A DNA stretch of 64,000 nt from JAKAGZ01 sp963783855 (GCA_963783855.1 CAWAPE010000004.1:186001-250000); one strand, 5' to 3'; shown: positions 1-10,865, counted from the first letter of the stretch. Program-made: numbers and translations. Notes: a model not told the origin generated them from the sequence alone.

Positions 1-1
1 A

Positions 2-3000
2 GAAAATTCAACTTCAAATAACGGGCATTCCGCTAAAGAAAATAATTCCTCAAATTTAGCATTACCTAAAAATATATCTATGCCGGAACCGTCTAAAGAA
101 GACGAGGTTAAAGTTATTGCAGGAAGCTCTGCAAAAATTCTCGATAATATGACTGCGAGCCTTACAATCCCTACGGCAACTTCACAAAGAGTTGTACCCG
201 TAAAACTTCTTGAAGAAAACAGAACTCTTATAAATAACCATTTGAAGAAAACAGCAAGCGGTAAAATTTCATTTACGCATATTATTAGCTGGGCAATACT
301 AAAAGCAGTAAATAATTTTCCTGCAATAAATAATTCCTTTACAATTATTAACGGTAAGCCCCATCTTATTGAAAGAACAAATGTAAATCTGGGGCTTGCA
401 ATTGATATTGAGAAAAAAGACGGCTCACATTCCCTGATAGTTCCTAATATAAAGAACGCTAATACGATGAACTTCAGAGAATTTTGGAAAAAATATGAGG
501 ATCTGGTTCAGCGGACCAGGAAAGGCCTTATTGATCCTTCCGAATTTATGGGGACCTCAATTACACTAACAAATCCGGGTACACTCGGAACGGTTTCTTC
601 CGTTGCAAGACTGATGATTGGGCAGGGTGCAATTATAGCAACCGGAGCCATTCAGTACCCTGCTGAATACCAGGCAATGTCCCAGGAAACCATATCTGCA
701 CTTGGTATAAGCAAGGTAATGAATATCACGAGTACCTATGATCACAGGATAATTCAGGGAGCTGAATCGGGTTTATTCTTAAAAGAAGTTCACGAACTGC
801 TTCTTGGCAAAGATAATTTCTACAATGAAATTTTCTCAGACCTTTCAATTCCTCTGAGACCTGTTGAGTGGATGACCGACTATCAGCCGGGCGCATTTGC
901 ACACGGAAATTCAAATACAGAAGAAATTGAAAAACAGGCAAGAGTATTACAACTAATAAATCTTTATCGTGTGCGAGGGCATTTAATTGCCAATCTTGAT
1001 CCGCTCGGTACACAAACAACATATCATCCGGAGCTTGACCCGGCAACGTACAAATTTACTTTGTGGGATCTCGACAGAAAATTTATAACAGGTGGTTTTG
1101 CCGGAATGCAAACCGCCACACTCCGAGAAATACTTGAGAATCTTCAGAAGACTTATTGCAATAAAATCGGTGCGGAATATATGCATATTCAGAATCCGGT
1201 TGAAAAAGCGTGGCTGCAGAGTAAAATGGAACCGGTTAGAAATGCACCCGAATTTAACCTCGAAGTAAAAAAAGAAATTTTACATAAATTGATTATTGCA
1301 GAAAATTTTGAACACTTCATTCACAACAGGTTTATAGGGCATAAAAGATTTTCTCTTGAAGGTTCTGAAACTCTGATTCCCGTTTTGGATATGATATTAA
1401 ATCTTTCATCTTCCAAAGGAATTCTTGAAGTTGTTCTTGGAATGGCGCACCGTGGAAGATTAAACGTGCTTGCCAATATTATTGGTAAGTCATACGAATC
1501 AATATTCTCTGAATTTGAGGACATCAATGATCCTAATTCAATTGCCGGTTCGGGCGACGTTAAATATCACCTTGGTGCAACCGGGCAATACAAAACACGG
1601 AATGATAAAACAATTACTGTTTCCGTTGCTTCTAATCCAAGTCATCTTGAATGGGTTAATCCTGTTGTTGAGGGAATTGTAAGAGCAAAGCAAACCAGAT
1701 TAGGAGATAATAAAGAGCACAAAAAAACAATGCCGGTTCTCATCCATGGAGATGCTGCCTTTGCGGGACAGGGCGTTGTGGCTGAAACATTAAACCTCTC
1801 TCAGTTAAGTGGTTACAGAACAGGCGGAACTATTCACATTATTGTGAATAACCAGATCGGGTTTACTACTACACCTAAAGATGCCCGCTCATCAGTCTAT
1901 GCGAGTGATGTTGCTAAAATGATCCAGGCACCGATTTTCCATGTAAACGGAGAAGACCCCGAAGCAGCAATATGGGTTGCTCAACTTGCCTTTGAATATA
2001 GAGAAATGTTTAACAAAGACGTTGTAATTGATCTGTTCGGCTACAGGAAACACGGACACAATGAAGGTGATGAACCCGGATTCACCCAACCACTGCTTTA
2101 TGAAAAAATTAAGAACCATCCTTCTGTAAAAGAACAATATTCAAATACTCTTCTTGAAAAGAAGACTCTTTCTAAAGAAGAAATTGAAGAAATGAGCAAT
2201 GAAATTATTTCTGTGCTTTCAAAATCATTCGATAAAATAAAAGAAGAAAGCTCTAAATTTAAAGCAGATGCTCCGCTCGCAGTTTCAAAAGAAAAAATTG
2301 CCTCGCAGGATTCAAGTGAAAAGACTAATATTACAGAGGAAACACTTGAAAATATTATTAATGGTATCACAAAAGTACCAGATGATTTTCACGTTCATCC
2401 AAAACTCCGGAAATTTCTTGAAAGAAGAAAAGGAATACTGGACGGTTCAGAAAATGCTGATTGGGCATTAGGTGAAGCCATTGCATTCGGTAGCCTGTTG
2501 CTCGAAGGAACTCCTGTAAGGCTAAGCGGGCAGGATAGTGTGAGAGGAACATTCAGCCAGCGCCATACAGCACTTACAGATATCCATAGCGGCGAGGATT
2601 ACTTCCCTCTTAACCACATAACTCCCAAACAAGCAAAGATTGAAGCACTCGACAGTTTTCTTTCAGAAGCAGCAGTTTTAGGATTTGAGTACGGCTACAG
2701 TACGGCTGATCCACTTGCACTGGTAATGTGGGAAGCACAGTTTGGTGATTTTGCGAACGGTGCGCAGGTAATTATCGATAATTTTATCGTAGTATCATAC
2801 GAAAAATGGAAACTCAGAAACAGTGTTGTAATGTTATTGCCTCATGGCTACGAAGGACAGGGCCCGGAACACTCCAGCGCCAGATTGGAAAGATTTTTAA
2901 TACTCTGTGCAGAAAATAATATGCAGGTTTGCAATGTTACAACCCCGGCTCAGTATTTTCATCTCTTAAGAAGACAAATGAAAAATGCTGTGAGAAAGCC

Positions 3001-3484
3001 ACTGGTATTAATGACACCCAAGAGTCTCTTAAGATTACCAGAAGCAAGATCTCCAAAAGAAGATTTTATAAACGGGACATTTAATGAGATTATAGATGAT
3101 ACGACGATTTCAAAAGATCAAAAAGCTGATCGTGTAATTCTTACGAGTGGTAAAGTTTACTATGATTTAATTAAATACAGAAAAAGTAATAATATTGATG
3201 ATGTACCGATAGTCAGGGTTGAACAATTTTATCCTTACAAAGCTGATAAATTTAAACAATTATTTGCAGGATATTCTGATACACGAAAGATTATCTGGGT
3301 ACAGGAAGAACCTAAGAATATGGGTGCGTGGAATTTCTTATCATTAAGATTATATGATGATCTTGCGGAAGGACAAAAACTGCATTATGTAGGCAGACCG
3401 GAAGGTGCAAGTCCTGCTGTAGGTTCAGCAAAAAAGTCCAACAAACAGCAAAAAGAACTGATAGAGCAAGCATTTAAAATGTAG
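2..3484 (+). CDS. kgd: Multifunctional 2-oxoglutarate dehydrogenase E2-E1 fusion (Kgd/OdhA type), 5' end cut by window
   Basis: The reading frame is open to the left edge, so the start is missing; the first ATG seen (80) is internal. After an N/S/K-rich linker comes the acyltransferase (E2) catalytic domain, about residues 25-250 counted from that ATG, with the DHRxxxG active-site motif at about 221. The thiamine-diphosphate E1 domain follows, with GMAHRGRLNVL near 454 and GDAAFAGQG near 557, and runs to the C-terminus. Together these would decarboxylate 2-oxoglutarate and pass the succinyl group to CoA with a separate E3. The order E2 core then E1 is that of mycobacterial Kgd and corynebacterial OdhA, which lack a lipoyl domain; whether one was present here lies outside the window. 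It ends at a hairpin and converges on a histidine kinase. The family call is very secure; the upstream extent is unknown. Confidence 0.95.
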   Translation, partial: ENSTSNNGHSAKENNSSNLALPKNISMPEPSKEDEVKVIAGSSAKILDNMTASLTIPTATSQRVVPVKLLEENRTLINNHLKKTASGKISFTHIISWAILKAVNNFPAINNSFTIINGKPHLIERTNVNLGLAIDIEKKDGSHSLIVPNIKNANTMNFREFWKKYEDLVQRTRKGLIDPSEFMGTSITLTNPGTLGTVSSVARLMIGQGAIIATGAIQYPAEYQAMSQETISALGISKVMNITSTYDHRIIQGAESGLFLKEVHELLLGKDNFYNEIFSDLSIPLRPVEWMTDYQPGAFAHGNSNTEEIEKQARVLQLINLYRVRGHLIANLDPLGTQTTYHPELDPATYKFTLWDLDRKFITGGFAGMQTATLREILENLQKTYCNKIGAEYMHIQNPVEKAWLQSKMEPVRNAPEFNLEVKKEILHKLIIAENFEHFIHNRFIGHKRFSLEGSETLIPVLDMILNLSSSKGILEVVLGMAHRGRLNVLANIIGKSYESIFSEFEDINDPNSIAGSGDVKYHLGATGQYKTRNDKTITVSVASNPSHLEWVNPVVEGIVRAKQTRLGDNKEHKKTMPVLIHGDAAFAGQGVVAETLNLSQLSGYRTGGTIHIIVNNQIGFTTTPKDARSSVYASDVAKMIQAPIFHVNGEDPEAAIWVAQLAFEYREMFNKDVVIDLFGYRKHGHNEGDEPGFTQPLLYEKIKNHPSVKEQYSNTLLEKKTLSKEEIEEMSNEIISVLSKSFDKIKEESSKFKADAPLAVSKEKIASQDSSEKTNITEETLENIINGITKVPDDFHVHPKLRKFLERRKGILDGSENADWALGEAIAFGSLLLEGTPVRLSGQDSVRGTFSQRHTALTDIHSGEDYFPLNHITPKQAKIEALDSFLSEAAVLGFEYGYSTADPLALVMWEAQFGDFANGAQVIIDNFIVVSYEKWKLRNSVVMLLPHGYEGQGPEHSSARLERFLILCAENNMQVCNVTTPAQYFHLLRRQMKNAVRKPLVLMTPKSLLRLPEARSPKEDFINGTFNEIIDDTTISKDQKADRVILTSGKVYYDLIKYRKSNNIDDVPIVRVEQFYPYKADKFKQLFAGYSDTRKIIWVQEEPKNMGAWNFLSLRLYDDLAEGQKLHYVGRPEGASPAVGSAKKSNKQQKELIEQAFKM

Positions 3485-3503
3485 GCTTACAAAAATCAAG
3501 GTA

Positions 3504-3535
3504 CCGGATTGTGACGTGTAATGCTCACTATCCGG
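3504..3535. terminator. Hairpin between convergent kgd and kinase genes
   Basis: CCGGAT/ATCCGG plus GTGA/TCAC arms, separated by one mismatch, with a 10-nt loop. It lies 20 bases after the kgd stop and just before the end of the convergent kinase. There is no strong T-run on either side, so this is a likely but not certain bidirectional terminator. Confidence 0.5.
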
Positions 3536-3546
3536 TTAAGCTAAAT

Positions 3547-5136
3547 TTAATTATCTTTTGATGCAGGTATTGTAAAAATAACCTTAGTTCCCTTCCCTAA
3601 TTCACTTTCAATTTTTAATGAGCCTCCGTTTCTTTCAATCATTTCTTTGCACAACATCACTCCGAGCCCTGTTCCTAACTCACCTGCGGTACCTTCCGTA
3701 GTATGTACAGAATCAAGGGAATAAATATTTGCAAGTGCTTCCTTACTTATGCCCACACCGTTATCTTCCACTGTTGTAACAACAAAATCATTTTCGTACT
3801 CAGATTGTATTTTAATCTTTCCACCCCGATTGGTGAATTTAATAGCATTCGCTATGAAATTTTGAAGTACTGACCCTATAATATGTCTATCGCTTAATAC
3901 GAAAACATCTTTACTAATTTCACTAACAATACTAATTGATTTGTTATTTGCATTTTTAGATAGCAGGCCTATTTTTTCCTCAACAACTTCGGATAAATTT
4001 AATGTTAGCGGCTTATATTCAGACTTCCCAATTTGCATTGCTCCCCATTCAAGCAAATTCTGCAATAATTCATATTGATTTTTCAAGAGAGTAAACAATG
4101 TCTGAATATATTCTTCTTTTTCCTCAAGAGATAAATCTGCATCCGGGGAAGTTAACAATTCGCTTAAACCTAATAAGCTTTGAAACGGACTCTTTAAATC
4201 GTGAGCAATTATAGAGAAAAATTTATCTTTAGTTTGGTTGAGCTCTTTTAATTGTTCCGTATATATTTTTATTGATTCAGAGTTTTTTTTCCTTTCAATT
4301 ACCTGGGCAATCTGCTTTGCAACAAATACCAGTAGCTGTTTCTCCGGCTCTCCATAAGTTTCTGCATTCTGATAATCCTGGACAACAATAACCCCAATTG
4401 TTTTATCACTGACTATTAAAGGGACGCCAAGCCAAATTAAAGTGGGGGTTCCGATCATTTCAACTTCCCCTTTTTCCCTTAATTCCAGATCTAGTTTTGA
4501 ATCTACAAGCTTTGCTTCGCCGGTTCGTAAAATATATTCGGTTAGTCCTTTACTAAGTTTTTTAGGCGGATAAGGCGGATCAAATTCATCGACCATGTAT
4601 GGAAATGAAATCATACCTGCATTTTCGTCATACATCGCAATATAGAAATTATTTGCAAGCATAAGTGTGCTAACAATTTCGTGGATTCTTTTATAAAGAG
4701 AGACCATATCAGTTGCAGTATATGCGGCTTCAGATATATCAAAAAGAGCTTTCTGAACGCTCTCCAGCCTCTTGTTTTCCGATATATCCCTCACTACAGC
4801 ATAGATTACTTTCTTACCCTCTATAGTAACCAGGCTTAAAGCTACGTCAGCATCAAATAAGATATTGTCTTTGGTTTTATGCTGCCAGTAAAATCTTTGT
4901 TGAATACCTTGTAAAGCCTCACTGATTTTTTCATTTGCACTTTCTGCAGATAATTTACCATCAGGTTGAAATTCCGGAGAAAAATCAAGCGGACTTTTTC
5001 CTACAATATTTTCCTTTTTGCAATTGAAAAGTTTACAAACTGCATCATTACATTCAGTAAAAACGTCAGTCATTAAAAACATTCCATCTGCAGAATTTTC
5101 AAAAATCGCCCGATAGGTACTATCAATTTTGCCCAT
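3547..5136 (-). CDS. Cytoplasmic PAS-GAF sensor histidine kinase
   Basis: 529 residues with no membrane segment or signal peptide. Order: PAS (about 5-120), GAF (about 125-285), HisKA with phospho-acceptor His312 in the IIAHDLKSPF motif, then HATPase_c (about 405-525) with N-box NFIANAIKF, G1 DNGVGIS and G2 GTGLGV. It should autophosphorylate on His312 in response to a small ligand or redox signal sensed by PAS/GAF. No receiver domain is fused and no regulator is directly adjacent in the same transcript, so the partner is unknown. Its GAF and kinase parts closely resemble the kinase at 24130-26160 (shared MISFPY and PPKK motifs), so the two are probably paralogues. About 210 bp of AT-rich DNA separates it from the next upstream gene, suggesting its own promoter. 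Confidence 0.9.
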   Translation of the reverse strand: MGKIDSTYRAIFENSADGMFLMTDVFTECNDAVCKLFNCKKENIVGKSPLDFSPEFQPDGKLSAESANEKISEALQGIQQRFYWQHKTKDNILFDADVALSLVTIEGKKVIYAVVRDISENKRLESVQKALFDISEAAYTATDMVSLYKRIHEIVSTLMLANNFYIAMYDENAGMISFPYMVDEFDPPYPPKKLSKGLTEYILRTGEAKLVDSKLDLELREKGEVEMIGTPTLIWLGVPLIVSDKTIGVIVVQDYQNAETYGEPEKQLLVFVAKQIAQVIERKKNSESIKIYTEQLKELNQTKDKFFSIIAHDLKSPFQSLLGLSELLTSPDADLSLEEKEEYIQTLFTLLKNQYELLQNLLEWGAMQIGKSEYKPLTLNLSEVVEEKIGLLSKNANNKSISIVSEISKDVFVLSDRHIIGSVLQNFIANAIKFTNRGGKIKIQSEYENDFVVTTVEDNGVGISKEALANIYSLDSVHTTEGTAGELGTGLGVMLCKEMIERNGGSLKIESELGKGTKVIFTIPASKDN

Positions 5137-5344
5137 AATACTATCTCAATTTATAGTTTTATGTTTGTTCAGGTTCCCCAATAAAATATTACGAGAGTAA
5201 TATAAGAATTTAGAGATATAATTATGAATGGACTTTAATATTTATTAGCATTTTAATTGCTTAATACAATTTACATTTTTTTTTTAAAACTATACAAATT
5301 AGATTTCATATTTTACCAGAAATTATCAGTGATGACGTTTTCAA

Positions 5345-8300
5345 TTAAATCAAATTTTTCTTAATCTTTTCTAATAATTCCTGCATACTGAATGGTTTGG
5401 AAAGAAAGTCATTACTTCCGGCGTTTACTGAATTAGTGATATCTGACTCAGATGCATGTGCACTAACAACTATTACGGGTATATGCTTATATTTGTCAGC
5501 ATTCTTCAATTCTTTTGTAAATTCAAGCCCATTAAGCTCACCCCTGATTGAAATATCCATCAATATTAAATCAACTTTGTTTGATTCCAATATTTTTATT
5601 GCTCCAGCTGCTGAATCTGCTACAAGTACTTTATATTCTTTTTCAATCCCTTTCTTTATAGTTAACTGATTAATTTCATCATCCTCAACTAAAAGGAGCA
5701 CCTTTTCCTCAGTGTTTTTATGTTCTACTCTTTTATTGTGTACTTTAACAGGGACATCTTTTACCGAAGCCAGTTTTGCTTGTTTTCCAAAATTTATAGT
5801 AAAGGTTGTTCCTTTATCTTTCTCACTTTCAACTTTAATAGTTGCATTGATATGTTCAAGGAGTTTTTTGACAAGTGACAATCCCAGCCCAACTCCCTCA
5901 TACGCTCTTCCATACCCCATTTGTTCCTGCCTGTATGGCTCAAACATATGTTTCAAATATTCATCGCCTATTCCAATACCACTGTCCTGAATTGAAAGTA
6001 ATATTTCATCCTGTTTATTCTTGTGAATAATGACTTTAACAAATCCCTTCTTGGTATACTTAATTGCATTATCTAATAAATTAGATATTACATGTGTAAC
6101 CGAGTAATTGTCTGTTTTAATAATACATGCACCACAATTATTTTCTACGGAAAGTTGAAGCGATTTATAATTTGCGGACGATTTGTGTTCAATTATTAAG
6201 GCGTTACAGAGTTCCAATAAATCAACTTCCTGTAAATCGACAAAATATTCACCCACCTGCAACCTTGAGTAATTCAGAATCATGTCAACAGTTCTTATTA
6301 TGCGCTTACTGGAGGAATCAATTCCATCAAAAAGCTCCCTGTCATCTGGTTTTATAACATCGTAATAAGATTCCCAAATAATACCCGCCAACCCCAATAT
6401 TCCATTTAACGGAGTTCTTATTTCATGTGACATATTTGCGATAAACGCATCCTTTAGTTTGTTCGATTGTTCGGCTAATTCCTTTGCTTTTATTAATTCC
6501 TCTTTTTCAATCTTTCGTTTAGTAATATCGCGCCCTACCACAATTATATATTCACGTACCAGTTTTACAAATTGCATGTTTAATTCAACCGGAAATTCAG
6601 TCCCATCTTTTCTACGATGAATACTTTCTATAAGTACACTTTCTGAATCGCTAAACTTAGTCAACATTTCTGAAAAGCTATCCATTGTAATATTTGGATC
6701 AATATCCATTACTTTCATAGATAAAAACTCTTCCCTGGTATACCCCAGCGACTGAAAGGCTTTATCATTGCAGTTAATAAACTGTCCCGTAACCGGATCA
6801 AGAATTTCAATAGTATCACTCGTTTGATTGACAAGTGAACGGAATAATTTCAGTGACTCTTCATTTAATTTCTTCTCTGTAATATCTTCTTTGATAGCTA
6901 CAAAATGAGTTATATCACCCTGACTGTTAACAAGAGGTGAAATCAGCACAGATTCCCAAAATAATTCACCGGACTTTTTCTTGTTCTGTAAATCTCCTTT
7001 CCATTCTTTGCCTTCTAATATTGTTTGCCAGAGATTTTCATAAAACTTTTCATCCTGGAAACCTGATTTTAATATATTCGGCTTTTTACCTTTAACTTCT
7101 TCAAATGTATACTCTGAAATATTTGAAAATTTTTTATTAACATATTCAATGTTACCATACGGATCAGTAATCATAACTGAAGCGGGACCTTGTTCTACTG
7201 CCGTTGAAAGTTTTTTAAGCTCCCCAAGTACTTTCCCGCTCTCTTCTTCAACCTTTATGTATTCCAGAGCAAAGGAAATATCCATAGCCATTTCATCCAG
7301 AAGTTCTATTTCCTTTTCTTTGAAAAAATGCTTTTGACCTGAACATAATGTCATTGATCCTACAATTTTATTTTCAATCTTAATTGGAAATGCCGCGGTT
7401 GATCTGTAACCAAGGCTTAATTCTCTGTCTCTCCATGGCAGCATACTTTCATCATTTTTGATATCATTAACAATCATATGCTTACCCATTTTTATTGCGC
7501 TTCCTGTCGGTCCCTGCCCCGTTTTCTTATCATTTAGATCAATAATTACTTCGTCCAGGTATTTTTCTGTATCTCCCGCAGACGCGACAACTTCAACTAT
7601 ATTTGTTTCATAATTTACTCTGCCAGCCCAGGCCAGTTTAAATTTCCCATATTCAACCGCTATTCTGCAAATTTCAGCAAAAAGAATATTCTCATCCTTT
7701 ATCCTTACAATTGCCTGGTTTATATTACTTAATACGGCATAAACGCGATTAAGCCTATTTATTTCCAGTTCAGCTAATTTTTGTTCTGTAATGTCTTTTA
7801 TTGTGCCAATCATCATTATTGGTATATCGTTTTCATCAAAAATAAGTTCACCCAATCCGTGTACCCATCTTTCTTCATTATCATTTAATCTGATTATTTT
7901 ATATTGCTTATCAAATTTATTTTTCTTCCCAAATACCTCCGTCAAAAGGTAATTATACATTTCTTCCTGCCATTCCGGGTGAATTATATTTTTCCATCCT
8001 TCTGCCGATTTATCATAATCAGCATCGATTCCAAAAATATCATCCAATAATTCCGAGCTTTCCCATCTGTTTTCTTTTATATCCATCTTATATGTACCAA
8101 GTTTTGCAATCTTCTGAGTTTCTAACAGAAATTTTTCACTTTCTAGCAGTTTTTCCTCACTTTTAATTTGATTTGTAATATCAACAACATAGCCACGGGT
8201 TTTTATAAGTTCTCCCGAATCGTTAAAATCACCGACTGTCATTAAAAGTGTGTTTATTACTTCATTAGTTAATGTTTGGAAATCAGTTCTGAAATTTTTG

Positions 8301-10819
8301 ACAATTTTCTTTTTTCTAAGCTCATCAAGCAGTATTACCCTTTCTCGGGGATCTATATAAAAATCAGTAAAGTTATAATTCTCCAGACTTTTTTTATCAG
8401 AAATTCCGAACATTTCCAGAAAGGTTCTATTTGCGTCCAGAATTTTCCCGTCAACTGTCGTCACGTAATCTGCTGAAATATCATTTTCAAAATAATTCTG
8501 CAGTTCGTCCCTTTGTTTTTTTATTTCATATTCTTTATTAATAAATTCCAGGGCAAATGAAATATCGTTTATGGCTTCAGTGAGAACACTAATCTCAGAA
8601 TCATCATAAATGTTGTTCCCGTTTGAAAAAACACAGAAAAACCCGCTTACTTTTCCGGCAGTTTTTAAGGGCAATATCGCGAAGGAATTAAAACCAAGTG
8701 AAATAAAATTATCTTTCCATTCCGGGTTTATCTCCGTGTCAATTGAAATATCATTCGAGATATAAAGTTTGCCGCTATTTATACTAGTAATTATTCTATT
8801 TTGATTACCGGGATGAACAAACAATTCCAATTCAAAATCATCTAGTTTTTTATTTAATTCCCCTGCTTTACTAAATATTTTAATTCCATCAAAGTTACTG
8901 TTGTAAATCCCGGCAAACGCACTCTGGAATTTCCCTTCTTCTATTGCAATCAGACATACGTCGTTTAATAATTCATTTAAGTCATGGATTCTTACTATCG
9001 CCTGGTTGATATTACTCTGGAAAGAATAAATTCTGTTAAGGTGAAGTAATTTATTTTCTGCTGCCCTTCTTTCAGTTATATCCCGGATTAAGCCAATAAG
9101 CCCCACCGTTTCACCATTTTTATCTTTTAGAAAAAATGCTGTGGTTTCGCCCGGGAATACATCACCGTTCTTTTTTTTATAATTAATTGTATTTACAAAA
9201 TTAGGATTACCGATGTTTTCCTTAATCTTTTTCCCCATTTCAATAAATTCTTCTTTGCTTTCATAAACAATCGATGTATCCTTACCTAACAAATCATTTG
9301 CTCCAAATCCAAATAATTCAACAAATGCAGGATTAAAATCAACAATTTTTCGGTTCCCATCTGCTACAAGAATTGAATCTCGAATACTATTAAATAAGTT
9401 TCTGTACTTATTCATATTATCAACAATCATTTTTTGAGTTGCACGCTCTTTTACCTGATCCCTGAAAACCAATACGACTCCAATAATTTCATCTGATTCA
9501 TTTTTAATTGGCGCGCCGCTGTCTGCAATAGGTATTTCTCTCCCTTGTTTGGATATTAACATTGTATGATTGGCAAGTCCGACTATCAAACCATTTTCTA
9601 TAACTTTATTAACCGGGCTTTTACATTCAATACGAGTATCTTCACTTATTATATTAAATACTTTACCTAAATCTTCACCAGATGCTTCAGATTCCTTCCA
9701 TCCTGTTAAATCTTCTGCAACCTTATTCATATATTTAACAATACCGGCTTTATCCGTTGTAATTACCCCATCGCCAATACTGTACAGCGTTGTCCGGAAT
9801 TCCTTTTCAATGGCGTGAAATTGTTTTTCAACTTCGTATAAATTTTTAAATAGATTTCTCTGTCGATAATGATAAAACCAGTAGAGTCCGACGGTAATAA
9901 ATAGAATTAGTATTAAAGTACTGATGATGATGATGATTTCACGTACATAAAGCTCACCGTAAATTTCGCTCTTATCAATTTTTGATATCATAAACCAGGG
10001 GGTGTCCTGTATAGGGCTAATGTACGAAAGGACATCATGATCTCTGTAATCTATGCCCTCCCATATACCTTTATAGCCCGATACAGCCTGAACGGCCGGA
10101 ACCTTCTTGTTTGTCAAAGGAATTCGCAGATTTAAAGCGGCATTTTTACGAAAACGTAAGCTATTTAGAAAAAGAACATCATCCCCATCTTTGCGGATAA
10201 TTAAAGTTTCGGATGTTTTACTTGGAGTGGGCCAGGACTGTATTAAAGGGAATAAAAATCTATTAAGGTCAATTGATAGCACCAATAACGCAACTACCTT
10301 TTTGCCGGAACTGAAGATCGGGGCAATAATTTGACAATGGATTTCGTTAGTATCAATATTTCTATAAAAATTTGTAAAGATGATTTCTTTACGTTCAACC
10401 GATTTAATAATAAAAGGGAAAACAGTGGGATCTATTTTAATATTGTTTTTAAGTGAGAGTAGAATTTCTCCATTTGTTGTAACAAGAGATATGTTGTAAT
10501 ATTGATAAACACTGCTTAATTTTTCCAGAAAATTACGCAAATGTTTTTCACTGGTACCATTATATTTACCGGATAACAAATCTTCCGCAGAACTTTTAAC
10601 TGTAGAGAGTCCTGAGAATACATTTGCGTCGCCAATTTTTTCTTTTTTCCACCCAACTATTTGATTTATTTTTAATCCGGCAATTGCTTTGAGTTCAAGT
10701 TGTTTATTGTTGCGGATTGATCTTTCACTATATCCATTAAATATATAGACACCAATTATTACAATAATAACCGAAAGGATATTAATTGTAATTATTTGTT
10801 TTTTATTAATGTTAGACAA
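5345..10819 (-). CDS. Giant membrane-bound hybrid histidine kinase with PAS/GAF repeats and C-terminal receiver
   Basis: 1,824 residues. TM1 (about 9-27) and TM2 (about 292-315) flank an extracytoplasmic Cache-like sensor. Inside the cell follow PAS (about 340), PAS (about 470), GAF (about 596-753), PAS (about 780), PAS (about 905), GAF (about 1023-1183), PAS (about 1206) and PAS (about 1326). Then come HisKA with His1465 (MSHEIRTPLNG), HATPase_c (NLLDNAIKY, DSGIGIG) and a receiver domain (about 1705-1824) with phospho-acceptor Asp1755. The two GAF domains open with almost the same words (LNRIYSFQSNINQAIVRI and LNRVYAVLSNINQAIVRI), which points to internal duplication of a PAS-PAS-GAF block. 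It lies 46 bp downstream of a CheY-like gene on the same strand and is probably co-transcribed with it. No HPt domain is visible. The signal is unknown. Confidence 0.92.
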   Translation of the reverse strand: MSNINKKQIITINILSVIIVIIGVYIFNGYSERSIRNNKQLELKAIAGLKINQIVGWKKEKIGDANVFSGLSTVKSSAEDLLSGKYNGTSEKHLRNFLEKLSSVYQYYNISLVTTNGEILLSLKNNIKIDPTVFPFIIKSVERKEIIFTNFYRNIDTNEIHCQIIAPIFSSGKKVVALLVLSIDLNRFLFPLIQSWPTPSKTSETLIIRKDGDDVLFLNSLRFRKNAALNLRIPLTNKKVPAVQAVSGYKGIWEGIDYRDHDVLSYISPIQDTPWFMISKIDKSEIYGELYVREIIIIISTLILILFITVGLYWFYHYRQRNLFKNLYEVEKQFHAIEKEFRTTLYSIGDGVITTDKAGIVKYMNKVAEDLTGWKESEASGEDLGKVFNIISEDTRIECKSPVNKVIENGLIVGLANHTMLISKQGREIPIADSGAPIKNESDEIIGVVLVFRDQVKERATQKMIVDNMNKYRNLFNSIRDSILVADGNRKIVDFNPAFVELFGFGANDLLGKDTSIVYESKEEFIEMGKKIKENIGNPNFVNTINYKKKNGDVFPGETTAFFLKDKNGETVGLIGLIRDITERRAAENKLLHLNRIYSFQSNINQAIVRIHDLNELLNDVCLIAIEEGKFQSAFAGIYNSNFDGIKIFSKAGELNKKLDDFELELFVHPGNQNRIITSINSGKLYISNDISIDTEINPEWKDNFISLGFNSFAILPLKTAGKVSGFFCVFSNGNNIYDDSEISVLTEAINDISFALEFINKEYEIKKQRDELQNYFENDISADYVTTVDGKILDANRTFLEMFGISDKKSLENYNFTDFYIDPRERVILLDELRKKKIVKNFRTDFQTLTNEVINTLLMTVGDFNDSGELIKTRGYVVDITNQIKSEEKLLESEKFLLETQKIAKLGTYKMDIKENRWESSELLDDIFGIDADYDKSAEGWKNIIHPEWQEEMYNYLLTEVFGKKNKFDKQYKIIRLNDNEERWVHGLGELIFDENDIPIMMIGTIKDITEQKLAELEINRLNRVYAVLSNINQAIVRIKDENILFAEICRIAVEYGKFKLAWAGRVNYETNIVEVVASAGDTEKYLDEVIIDLNDKKTGQGPTGSAIKMGKHMIVNDIKNDESMLPWRDRELSLGYRSTAAFPIKIENKIVGSMTLCSGQKHFFKEKEIELLDEMAMDISFALEYIKVEEESGKVLGELKKLSTAVEQGPASVMITDPYGNIEYVNKKFSNISEYTFEEVKGKKPNILKSGFQDEKFYENLWQTILEGKEWKGDLQNKKKSGELFWESVLISPLVNSQGDITHFVAIKEDITEKKLNEESLKLFRSLVNQTSDTIEILDPVTGQFINCNDKAFQSLGYTREEFLSMKVMDIDPNITMDSFSEMLTKFSDSESVLIESIHRRKDGTEFPVELNMQFVKLVREYIIVVGRDITKRKIEKEELIKAKELAEQSNKLKDAFIANMSHEIRTPLNGILGLAGIIWESYYDVIKPDDRELFDGIDSSSKRIIRTVDMILNYSRLQVGEYFVDLQEVDLLELCNALIIEHKSSANYKSLQLSVENNCGACIIKTDNYSVTHVISNLLDNAIKYTKKGFVKVIIHKNKQDEILLSIQDSGIGIGDEYLKHMFEPYRQEQMGYGRAYEGVGLGLSLVKKLLEHINATIKVESEKDKGTTFTINFGKQAKLASVKDVPVKVHNKRVEHKNTEEKVLLLVEDDEINQLTIKKGIEKEYKVLVADSAAGAIKILESNKVDLILMDISIRGELNGLEFTKELKNADKYKHIPVIVVSAHASESDITNSVNAGSNDFLSKPFSMQELLEKIKKNLI

Positions 10820-10865
10820 TTAGCCCTCATTAAAAAATTTAGCTATGCATTAAATATTAACTATT

